A stretch of DNA of 7,636 nt, from NCBI GenBank assembly GCA_050743125.1, contig JBOGEB010000196.1, positions 1 to 7,636 on the forward strand, read 5' to 3'. The notes under the pieces are model-generated. The model was not told the DNA's origin, did no database searches, and was given only the letters and a program-made list of their open reading frames with translations. A program made the position numbers and the translations under genes. Positions 1 through 5,147 of the stretch are shown here, in pieces (position 1 is the stretch's first letter; every line of letters starts with the position of its first letter). The DNA is from JBOGEB01 sp050743125. GTDB lineage: Bacteria > Actinomycetota > Nitriliruptoria > Euzebyales > Egibacteraceae.

Positions 1-1
1 C

Positions 2-478
2 CTGGAGCGCTACCGCGAGGCGCTGCGCGGCGAGGCGTGGATGACCTGCGACACCTGCATTCACCGGGTCGCGCTGCCGGGATTCGCAAGCAAGGTCGGC
101 GCCCCTCTCAGCACGGGTGTCGAAGCTTTGGAGGACGGCGTCGCCCAGTCACCGACCAAGGCTCACCGGGACGCCTCACCGCCCCAAACCAACCGACGAC
201 CAGCGGAACCCGCCCAGGGCACCCACTCCGGCCTCACAACGTGGGCCGAAGCTCCCCAGGACGGCGTCGCCCAGTCGCCGACCAAGGCTCACCGGGACGC
301 CTCACCGCCCCAAACCCAACGACGACCAGCGGAACCCCCCCAGGGCACCCACTCCGGCCTCACAACGTGGGCCGAAGCTCCCCAGGACGGCGTCGCCCAG
401 TCACCGACCAAGGCTCACCGGGACGCCTCACCGCCCCAAACCCACCGACGACCAGCGGAACCCCCCAACCATGGCTGA
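2..478 (+). CDS. cbiX: C-terminal part of a CbiX-type (CbiXL) sirohydrochlorin cobaltochelatase, 5' end outside window
   Basis: This is the 3' end of a gene whose frame enters the window at base 2 and stops at the TGA at 476-478. The first 35 or so residues include MTCDTC (bases 41-58) and a following VALPGF...KVGAP segment. MTCDTC matches the MXCXXC motif that houses a 4Fe-4S centre in the long cobaltochelatase CbiXL, which inserts cobalt into sirohydrochlorin-type tetrapyrroles. The cobalamin genes downstream agree with this. In the family the protein ends soon after this motif, sometimes with a histidine-rich tail. Here about 120 further residues rich in Pro, Ala, Thr, Gln and Arg follow, encoded by a 42-residue tandem repeat. 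The stop overlaps the start of the next gene by 8 bases (ATGGCTGA), and that gene has no clear Shine-Dalgarno sequence. This supports translation through the repeats. The catalytic domain is not visible, so the assignment rests on the C-terminal motif and context. Confidence 0.72.
   Translation: MERYREALRGEAWMTCDTCIHRVALPGFASKVGAPLSTGVEALEDGVAQSPTKAHRDASPPQTNRRPAEPAQGTHSGLTTWAEAPQDGVAQSPTKAHRDASPPQTQRRPAEPPQGTHSGLTTWAEAPQDGVAQSPTKAHRDASPPQTHRRPAEPPNHG
121..466 (+). repeat. 126-bp direct tandem repeat, about 2.75 copies
   Basis: Copies begin at 121, 247 and 373, each with CGAAGCT; the third stops after about 94 bases, five bases before the cobU start. Copies 2 and 3 differ at only 2 of 94 positions, and copies 1 and 2 differ at 8 of 126, four of those clustered at copy positions 8-11. 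The period is 42 codons, so reading frames are kept. All three forward frames stay open through the array. In the cbiX frame each unit reads from EAPQDGVAQ through to GLTTWA. There are no spacers. The high identity suggests recent expansion. Whether the peptide has any function is unknown. Confidence 0.93.
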
Positions 479-2102
479 GCTGGTCCTCGTGCTCGGCGGC
501 ACCCGGTCGGGCAAGAGCGCGGTCGCCGAGTCCCTTGTCGCCGCCACGCCGGCCGTCGTCTACGTCGCGACCGGCACCACGACCGACGCCGAGATGGCCG
601 AGCGGCACGCCCGCCACCGTGCCCGCCGGCCGCCCCAGTGGACGACGGTCGAGACCGCGGATCCCGCAGGGGCGGTGCGGGACGCCCCGCCCGGCAGCGC
701 GGTGCTCGTCGATGCGCTCGGCTCGTGGCTGGCTGGCCGGATGACCACGCTCGGGCTGTGGACGCGGGCGGACGTCGCGCCGTGGGAGCCTGACGGCGAG
801 CGCGCTCGCATGGGGATCCTCGCCGAGGTCGACGCGCTGTGCAGGGCCGCAAGCGCCCACGACGGCGGCCCGGTCGTCGTCGTGGCCGAGGAGTCCGGCC
901 TCGGCGTCGTCCCGACGGGCGCGGGGACCCGCCGCTGGCTCGAGGTGACCGGTGAAGCCAAGCAGCGCCTCGCCGCCGCCGCCGACCGCGCCCTGCTCGT
1001 CGTCGCCGGCCGCGCCCTCGACCTGCGGGAGGTGACGGCGGCGGCGGCGCGTTGCGCAGGGCCGCACGGCGACACGATGGTGCCGGAGGGGGCGCTCGAC
1101 TTCGCGGTGAACGTGCACACCGTGGCCCCCCCGGCGCACATCCGCCAGGCGCTGGAGGCCGCGCTCGACCGGGCCGGCCGGTACCCCGACGAGGCCACGG
1201 CACGCGCAGCGGTCGCCGCTCGGCACGGCCGGCCCGCCGACGAGGTCCTGGTCACCGCGGGAGCCACCGACGCGCTCCACCTGCTCGCCCGGGTCGTCCG
1301 GGCACGCGCAGCCGTCCAAATCCACCCGAGCTTCACCGAGCCCGAGGCCGCCTTGCTCGCCGCCGGTGTCCCCGTTCGCCAGACGTTCCGCCACGCCGAG
1401 GACGGCTGGCGCCTCGACCCGTACGCGGTCGACGCAGACGCCGACCTGGTCGTGCTCGGCAACCCGAACAACCCGACCGGCACGCTCGACGAGCCGGACC
1501 GGGTGGCTGCACTGTGCAGGCCCGGCCGGATCACGGTCGTCGATGAGGCGTTCATGGATTTCGTCGAGGACGAGCCCGCCCACAGCCTGGCTGGCCGCCG
1601 CGACCTCCCAGGTCTGGTGGTCGTGCGGAGCGTCACGAAGCTGTGGGGTCTCGCCGGGATCCGCGCCGGCTACCTGCTCGGGCCTTCGGGGCTCGTCGCC
1701 CGGTGCGCCGCCGCTCGCCCGCCGTGGGCGACGAGCAGCCTGGCGCTCGCCGCCGTCGAGGCCTGCGCCCGCGACGACGCCTACCGCCGCAACGTCGCCG
1801 CCCAGGTCGCCGCCGACCGCGCCCGGCTCGCGCGCGACCTCGCCGCCCTGCCCGGCGTGACGGTCCACCCGAGCGCGGCGAACTTCCTCCTCGTCCGGGT
1901 CCCCGACGGGCCGGGGGTCCACGCCACGCTCCTCGACCGCGGAATCGCCGTCCGTCCCTCGACGTTCCCCGGGCTCGGCCTCGACTACCTTCGGGTCGCC
2001 GTCCGGGACTCCACGGCCAACGCGGTCCTGGTCGATGCGCTGGCCGCCGCGCTCGCTGCCGCGCTGGCCGCCGCGCTCGCTGCCGTGCTCGCTGCCCCAT
2101 GA
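471..2102 (+). CDS. cobU/cobC: Fusion of CobU (adenosylcobinamide kinase/guanylyltransferase) and CobC/CobD-type L-threonine-O-3-phosphate decarboxylase
   Basis: This 543-residue protein has two enzymes in one chain. Residues 1 to about 180 are CobU, which phosphorylates adenosylcobinamide and adds GMP. Visible are a P-loop GGTRSGKS (9-16), an H49-R-x-x-R-P segment that by alignment should hold the guanylylated histidine, VDALGSWL (80-87), and a GLGVVP...GEAKQRLAAAAD stretch typical of the family. Residues about 198-520 are a fold-type I PLP aminotransferase-like domain of the kind that makes (R)-1-amino-2-propanol phosphate. It shows PHGD (198-201), NPNNPTG (331-337), V-D358-E-A-F and S-V-T-K390-L-W-G, with K390 the likely Schiff-base lysine. 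The frame is open far upstream, but the ATG at 471 places the P-loop at the usual position and overlaps the cbiX stop. No Shine-Dalgarno is evident, so coupling to cbiX is likely. The stop overlaps cobT by 4 bases (ATGA). The C-terminus ends in an Ala-Leu repeat. Confidence 0.93.
   Translation: MAELVLVLGGTRSGKSAVAESLVAATPAVVYVATGTTTDAEMAERHARHRARRPPQWTTVETADPAGAVRDAPPGSAVLVDALGSWLAGRMTTLGLWTRADVAPWEPDGERARMGILAEVDALCRAASAHDGGPVVVVAEESGLGVVPTGAGTRRWLEVTGEAKQRLAAAADRALLVVAGRALDLREVTAAAARCAGPHGDTMVPEGALDFAVNVHTVAPPAHIRQALEAALDRAGRYPDEATARAAVAARHGRPADEVLVTAGATDALHLLARVVRARAAVQIHPSFTEPEAALLAAGVPVRQTFRHAEDGWRLDPYAVDADADLVVLGNPNNPTGTLDEPDRVAALCRPGRITVVDEAFMDFVEDEPAHSLAGRRDLPGLVVVRSVTKLWGLAGIRAGYLLGPSGLVARCAAARPPWATSSLALAAVEACARDDAYRRNVAAQVAADRARLARDLAALPGVTVHPSAANFLLVRVPDGPGVHATLLDRGIAVRPSTFPGLGLDYLRVAVRDSTANAVLVDALAAALAAALAAALAAVLAAP
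2037..2096 (+). repeat. 24-bp direct repeat, 2.5 copies, at the 3' end of the cobU/cobC fusion
   Basis: Units at 2037-2060 and 2061-2084 are identical (GCGCTGGCCGCC followed by GCGCTCGCTGCC). A 12-base half unit with one change follows at 2085-2096. They encode an Ala-Leu run (residues 523-542) just before the stop. The half units are themselves similar, so the core period is 12 bases or 4 residues. A short low-complexity helical tail made by slippage is the simplest reading. Confidence 0.9.
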
Positions 2103-3181
2103 GCGTCGAGGCCGAGCTCGCCGACCTGGTCGCCCAGGTCGTGCCGGTCGACGAGGCGGCCATGCAGCAGGCGCTCCGCCGCCACGGCGACCTGGTCAAG
2201 CCGCCAGGCAGCCTCGGCGCGCTGGAGCGGCTCGGCGCGCAGCTCGCGGGCATCGCCGGCCGCTGCCCGCCCCCGGTGCCGGCCGATCCCGCGGTGATCG
2301 TCGCTGTGGGCGACCACGGCGTCCACGCCCAGGGCGTCACGCCCTGGCCCCAGTCGATCACCGCCGCCATGGTCGGAGTGTTCTGCAACGGCGGCGCGGC
2401 GGTGAACGCGATCGCCGAGACCGTCGGGGCACGGGTCGCCGTGCTCGACGTCGGCGTCGCCGGCGCCGTCGACAGCCACCCACGGCTGCGCCGTGCCCGG
2501 GTCCGCGACGGCACCGCCGACCTCTCGATTCAGCCGGCGATGACCCGGGAGCAGGCCGCGCGGGCGGTGCTCGCCGGCGCGGGGCTCGCCGAGGAGCTGG
2601 TCTCCGCTGGCGTCGACCTGCTCGTGCCCGGCGACATGGGCATCGCGAACACGACCGCCGCCGCTTGCCTGATCGCGGCCTTCACCGGCCAGGAGCCGGC
2701 CGCTGTGACCGGTCCGGGCGCGGGCGCCGGCGCGGCGATGCTCGCCCGCAAGATCGCGGTCGTTGCCCGCGCCCTTGCCCTGCACGCCTGCGGCCTCGCG
2801 CTGCACGGCTCGGACCCGACCGGACCGCTTGACGCGCTCGCGGCGGTCGGCGGGCTCGAGCATGCCGCGCTCGTCGGCGTGATCCTGTCTGGAGCCGCCG
2901 ACCGTGTGCCGGTCGTGCTCGACGGGGTGAGCGCTGACGCGGCAGCGCTGGCCGCCGTCGCGCTCTGTCCCGACGTGCGCGGCTACCTGGTCGCCGGCCA
3001 CCGCTCGACCGAGCCGGGCGCGACCGTCGCGTTGGCCCATCTTGGCCTCGACCCCGTCCTGGATCTCGGCCTCCGCCTCGGTGAGGGCACCGGAGGGCTG
3101 TTGGCCGTGCCGGTCGTGGCCGCGGCCGCGCGCGTCCTCGCCCAGATGACCACGATCGCGGAGCTGCAACCCGATGCGTGA
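2099..3181 (+). CDS. cobT: Nicotinate-nucleotide:dimethylbenzimidazole phosphoribosyltransferase CobT
   Basis: CobT transfers phosphoribose from nicotinate mononucleotide to the lower-ligand base to make alpha-ribazole phosphate, which CobS uses. The 360-residue length is close to the family's usual 350-360. Motifs in order are KPPGSLG (34-40), GDHGVHAQGVTPWPQ with D72-H73-G74, CNGGAAVN, GDMGIANTT around D179, and RLGEGTGG with E329, which aligns with the catalytic glutamate (Glu317) of the Salmonella enzyme. Two places deviate from what I recall as family consensus: D179 where many homologues have Glu, and GPGAGAG (205-211) where GRGTGxDD is common. The start ATG overlaps the previous stop by 4 bases and has no Shine-Dalgarno upstream, so it probably depends on translation of the fusion gene. 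The stop overlaps cobS by 8 bases. Confidence 0.95.
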   Translation: MSVEAELADLVAQVVPVDEAAMQQALRRHGDLVKPPGSLGALERLGAQLAGIAGRCPPPVPADPAVIVAVGDHGVHAQGVTPWPQSITAAMVGVFCNGGAAVNAIAETVGARVAVLDVGVAGAVDSHPRLRRARVRDGTADLSIQPAMTREQAARAVLAGAGLAEELVSAGVDLLVPGDMGIANTTAAACLIAAFTGQEPAAVTGPGAGAGAAMLARKIAVVARALALHACGLALHGSDPTGPLDALAAVGGLEHAALVGVILSGAADRVPVVLDGVSADAAALAAVALCPDVRGYLVAGHRSTEPGATVALAHLGLDPVLDLGLRLGEGTGGLLAVPVVAAAARVLAQMTTIAELQPDA

Positions 3182-3911
3182 CGCGCTGCGCTTCCTCACC
3201 ACCCTGCCGTTCAAGCCGGCAGCCGGTCCGCCGGCGCCGTCGTCGGTGCGCTGGTTTCCCCTGGCCGGCCTGGTGGTCGGGGTCACCTGGGCGCTGTTCT
3301 TCGTGACCACCAATCTGTACCTCGGCCCCTTTGCTGCCGCGGCGGTCGTGCTGATCGCCGACGGGCTGCTGACCGGCGCACTCCACCTCGACGCCTTCGC
3401 CGACGTCGTCGACGGCGTGGCGAGCCGCCGGCCCGCCGACGAGGCGATCAGGATCATGCGCGAGCCGCAGGTCGGCGCCGTCGGCGCGGGCGGGCTCGTC
3501 CTCGCCTGCCTGCTGCGGGCGAGCCTGCTCGTCCTGGCGGCGAGGGCCCCGGTGACGCTGATCGCCGTGCCGATCGCCGGACGCGCCGCCATGGCGCTGC
3601 TCCTCGCCCAGGTCGATGCGCGCGCGGACGGCTCGCTCGCCATGGCCTTTCGCTACTCTGAGCTGCGGCCCACGCTCGAGGCGATCGGGCTCGCGGTCGC
3701 GCTCGTGCTCACACCGGCGCTGGCGTGGCACAACCCGGCGCCGTTCGCGGGTCTGGCGTCGCTCGGGGTGGCGCTCGTGGCCACGCTCGGGTACGGGCGG
3801 TGGTGGCGGGCGAGGTTCGGTGGGCTGACCGGCGACGGGGTCGGCGCTTGCGGCTTCGTCGCGGAGACGCTCGCGCTGGTCGTCCTGGCGCTGCAGCTCG
3901 ACCGAGTGTGA
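3174..3911 (+). CDS. cobS: Adenosylcobinamide-GDP ribazoletransferase CobS (cobalamin synthase)
   Basis: CobS is the polytopic membrane enzyme that joins adenosylcobinamide-GDP to alpha-ribazole (or its phosphate), closing the nucleotide loop of cobalamin. The 245-residue product starts with the usual DALRFLTTLP. Next come a WFPLAGLVVG segment and the motif GALHLDAFADVVDG, in which D73, D77 and D80 form the acidic set expected to bind metal-diphosphate. IMREPQVGAVG (94-104) replaces the more usual IMRDSRVGAFG. Several hydrophobic segments follow, with GLTGDGVGA near the C-terminus. The ATG lies inside the last codons of cobT, and a GGAG at 3160-3163 is 10 bases upstream. This is the last cobalamin gene in the window; no terminator is obvious after it. 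Confidence 0.94.
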   Translation: MRDALRFLTTLPFKPAAGPPAPSSVRWFPLAGLVVGVTWALFFVTTNLYLGPFAAAAVVLIADGLLTGALHLDAFADVVDGVASRRPADEAIRIMREPQVGAVGAGGLVLACLLRASLLVLAARAPVTLIAVPIAGRAAMALLLAQVDARADGSLAMAFRYSELRPTLEAIGLAVALVLTPALAWHNPAPFAGLASLGVALVATLGYGRWWRARFGGLTGDGVGACGFVAETLALVVLALQLDRV

Positions 3912-3939
3912 CTGCGCAGGTGCCCGGCTACGATCAGCC

Positions 3940-3948
3940 TGGTAGCGT
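3940..3948 (+). promoter_or_regulatory. Candidate extended -10 promoter element for infA
   Basis: TGGTAGCGT fits an extended -10 pattern (TGn followed by TAnnnT) in the 81-base gap between cobS and infA. It would put transcription start about 38 bases before the ATG at 3993. No convincing -35 box lies 17-18 bases upstream. The same arrangement, TGGTACCCT, precedes the S1-domain gene downstream. This is pattern matching only. Confidence 0.3.
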
Positions 3949-3992
3949 GAACCACTACGAGACGCAAAGAAAGAAAGGCTTGCTGACGCGTT

Positions 3993-4295
3993 ATGGCACG
4001 GAGACGCGGTGGAAGGACACCATCGAGGCGCTACGTCGATGAAGAGACGAGGGCCAAGCGGGAGGCCCGTGCGGGCTCGGTGAAGGAGGCCGCCCTCGAG
4101 CTCGAGGGCGTGGTTGAAGAGGCGCTCCCGAACACGATGTTCCGTGTGCGGCTCGACAACGGCCATACGGTCCTCGGGCACATCTCCGGCAAGATGCGCA
4201 AGCACTACATCCGCATCCTCCCCGGCGACCGGGTGACCGTCGAGCTCTCCCCCTACGACCTCACCCGCGGTCGCATCACCTACCGCTACAAGTAG
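3993..4295 (+). CDS. infA: Translation initiation factor IF-1, with possible basic N-terminal extension
   Basis: IF-1 binds the ribosomal A site on the 30S subunit during initiation. Residues 31-100 match the whole bacterial family: KEAALELEGVVEEALPNTMF, then GHISGKMRKHYIRILPGD and a C-terminal SPYDLTRGRITYRYK, a single OB/S1-like fold. Canonical IF-1 is about 72 residues and starts near residue 30 here, where GTG at 4080 could serve as start (71 residues, with GGGAGG 14 bases upstream). The ATG at 3993 adds about 29 residues, MARRRGGRTPSRR then an acidic-basic helix-like stretch. Its only upstream purine run is AAGAAAGG, about 14 bases away. The first ten or so codons often end in A or T, unlike the rest. 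I report the long form because the frame is intact and the extension is clearly charged, but the start is uncertain. The gene is not beside rpmJ or rpsM, its usual neighbours. Confidence 0.9.
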   Translation: MARRRGGRTPSRRYVDEETRAKREARAGSVKEAALELEGVVEEALPNTMFRVRLDNGHTVLGHISGKMRKHYIRILPGDRVTVELSPYDLTRGRITYRYK

Positions 4296-4309
4296 GTCTC
4301 CTGCGCTGC

Positions 4310-4480
4310 TCAGAACGTGCTCGAGACGTGCTCGAGAACCACCCGCAAGGCGACCGTGTCCGGGCCTCGATTGCAGCGGACGTGAACGAGAAGCCCGCCC
4401 GGTCCGGGCTCCGGGTTGGGGAGGTCGACGAGCTCGAGCTGCTCGGGGCCGCCCGGTTCCCGCACCGTGATCGCCTTCAT
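4310..4480 (-). pseudogene. Decayed N-terminal fragment of a quinone oxidoreductase / zinc-type alcohol dehydrogenase-like gene
   Basis: Read on the - strand from the ATG at 4480, the frame gives MKAITVREPGGPEQLELVDL, then PNPEPGPGGLLVHVR. This is the characteristic first beta-strand region of NADPH:quinone reductase-like medium-chain dehydrogenases. Similarity fades after about residues 38-46 and the frame stops at codon 57. The full family is over 300 residues, with a catalytic domain and a Rossmann fold, none of which is present. The gene would have run into infA, only 14 bases away, so its body has been deleted or replaced. It fills most of the 313-base gap between infA and the S1-domain gene. 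Forward-strand frames here resemble nothing. A short expressed peptide cannot be excluded but is unlikely. Confidence 0.6.
4315..4336. repeat. Two adjacent copies of ACGTGCTCGAG
   Basis: The 11-base unit at 4315-4325 is repeated exactly at 4326-4336. Each unit contains the palindrome CTCGAG, so the pair could form a 6-bp hairpin with a 5-base loop. There is no T-run, so it is not a convincing terminator for infA, whose stop ends at 4295. Confidence 0.6.
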
Positions 4481-4529
4481 TCCGGTATCCGATCCGGTTG
4501 TCCGGCTCCGTCGCAGCGCATCCGCTGGC

Positions 4530-4538
4530 TGGTACCCT
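4530..4538 (+). promoter_or_regulatory. Candidate extended -10 promoter element for the S1-domain gene
   Basis: TGGTACCCT fits TGn-TAnnnT and lies about 70 bases before the S1-domain gene, within the non-coding gap and upstream of the - strand pseudogene start. No good -35 sequence is seen at the expected distance. It has the same form as the element proposed before infA. Confidence 0.3.
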
Positions 4539-4601
4539 GGCCTCTCCGCCCTGGGAAACGATTGCGGTTCCACCCCGCCCGAGGGTGAGGTCCAGCCGCG
4601 A

Positions 4602-4607
4602 GAGGAG
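4602..4607 (+). promoter_or_regulatory. Shine-Dalgarno GAGGAG that bears on the S1-domain gene start
   Basis: GAGGAG ends one base before ATG 4609 and four bases before the in-frame GTG 4612. One base is too close for efficient pairing, so GTG 4612 may be the real start, giving MSVEPGS at the N-terminus, similar to other members of this family. The two choices differ by a single codon. Confidence 0.5.
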
Positions 4608-4608
4608 C

Positions 4609-4980
4609 ATGGTGTCCGTAGAGCCAGGCAGCATCGTCAAGGGTAAGGTCGTCCGACTGCACGACTTCGGCGCGTTTGTTGAGATCGCCCCTGAAACGAC
4701 CGGGTTGGTGCACATCAGCGAGGTGCACCGCGACTTCGTCGAGAACATCCACGCGTACCTGACCGAGGGGCAGGACATCGAGGTCAAGATCGTCGGCATC
4801 AAGGACGACGGCCGGATCGACCTGTCGATCAAGCGCGCTGATCCCAGCTGGGAGGAGGACAGCCACCGACGGCAGACGACCAAGTTCGACAAGGAGTTCA
4901 ACCAGCGGCTCCGCAAGTTCATGCACCAGTCGGACATGATCCAGGGCGAGGTGCGCCGCCGCCGCCGAGCACGCCAGTAG
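4609..4980 (+). CDS. Small S1-domain RNA-binding protein (YabR/GSP13-like)
   Basis: The 123-residue protein is one S1 OB-fold followed by a charged tail. Residues 5-76 carry the S1 signatures: PGSIVKGKVVRLHDFGAFVE, then TTGLVHISEV (30-39), and VKIVGIKDDGRIDLSIKRA (59-77). The C-terminal part (81-123) has FDKEFNQRLRKFMHQSD and ends in a run of arginines. A similar FxxxLxxFLKxS segment follows the S1 domain in Bacillus YabR/GSP13-type general stress proteins, as I recall them. Such proteins bind RNA and associate with ribosomes, but no specific biochemical role is established for this one. It stands alone, with a candidate promoter upstream and an intrinsic terminator 25 bases after the stop. 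The start is ATG 4609 or GTG 4612. S1 identity is firm; cellular role is inferred. Confidence 0.9.
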   Translation: MVSVEPGSIVKGKVVRLHDFGAFVEIAPETTGLVHISEVHRDFVENIHAYLTEGQDIEVKIVGIKDDGRIDLSIKRADPSWEEDSHRRQTTKFDKEFNQRLRKFMHQSDMIQGEVRRRRRARQ

Positions 4981-5004
4981 GCCAGCCAGCAAGAGGTACA
5001 GAGG

Positions 5005-5034
5005 CGGGACCTGACCACGAGTCGGTCCCGTTTT
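5005..5034 (+). terminator. Intrinsic terminator after the S1-domain gene
   Basis: CGGGACC (5005-5011) pairs with GGTCCCG (5024-5030). The stem continues inward by GAC/GTC after a single bulged T, around the 5-base loop CACGA, and TTTT follows at 5031-5034. It separates the S1-domain gene from the suf operon. The remaining bases to the sufR promoter (5035-5111) show no further gene or structure that I can identify. Confidence 0.85.
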
Positions 5035-5111
5035 GTCGTGCTCGGGCCGGGTGGGAGCGCCCTCGGGTAGGGACGGAACGCCACGGAATCCTCCGCACAA
5101 CGCCAAAGGGG

Positions 5112-5128
5112 GTTGCGAATTTCTCAAC
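5112..5128. promoter_or_regulatory. Candidate SufR operator, 17-bp imperfect palindrome
   Basis: GTTGCGAATTTCTCAAC reads GTTG-n-GAA-n-TTC-n-CAAC: seven base pairs of dyad symmetry on each side of a central T, broken at one position per arm. It lies 20 bases upstream of the sufR start and covers the candidate -35 box. SufR proteins are known to repress their own suf operon by binding inverted repeats there; CAAC/GTTG half sites are described for some SufR regulators. Binding here is inferred from position and symmetry. Confidence 0.6.
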
Positions 5129-5140
5129 TTATGGTAGAAG
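5113..5140 (+). promoter_or_regulatory. Candidate promoter of the suf operon
   Basis: TTGCGA (5113-5118) matches four of six bases of a -35 box. TAGAAG (5135-5140) is a modest -10 box, 16 bases away. Transcription would then begin at about 5147-5148, at or next to the sufR GTG, which would make the message leaderless. TATGGT at 5130 is an alternative -10 but sits too close to this -35. The stretch is locally AT-rich compared with its surroundings. Confidence 0.4.
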
Positions 5141-5147
5141 TAAATTT

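Noticed and set aside
121..466. CRISPR-like repeated array
   Set aside because: The units are 126 bp, directly adjacent and without spacers; this is a plain tandem repeat, not an array of short repeats and unique spacers.
1..470. Cobalamin riboswitch ahead of the cobalamin genes
   Set aside because: There is no untranslated leader in the window; the cobU start overlaps the upstream gene, so any riboswitch would lie before the window.
37..744. Alternative forward frame over the repeat and cobU start
   Set aside because: Its Pro/Arg/Ser-rich product matches no family and overlaps the clear CobU P-loop in another frame.
360..1922. 520-codon open frame on the - strand
   Set aside because: It is antisense to the motif-rich cobU/cobC fusion, has low-complexity Arg/Gly/Asp-rich composition and no recognisable domain. 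Long antisense frames are expected at this GC content.
4320..4336. Hairpin CTCGAG-ACGTG-CTCGAG as the infA terminator
   Set aside because: The stem is only six base pairs and no T-run follows it; it is better described as a short direct repeat of a palindrome.
4328..4588. Forward-strand short frame in the infA to S1-domain gap
   Set aside because: It has no Shine-Dalgarno and no recognisable similarity, and it is antisense to the dehydrogenase-like relic, which explains its openness.
2682..5084. 800-codon open frame on the - strand
   Set aside because: It runs antisense through cobT, cobS, infA and the S1-domain gene and through the terminator, with no recognisable domain. It is a GC-rich shadow.
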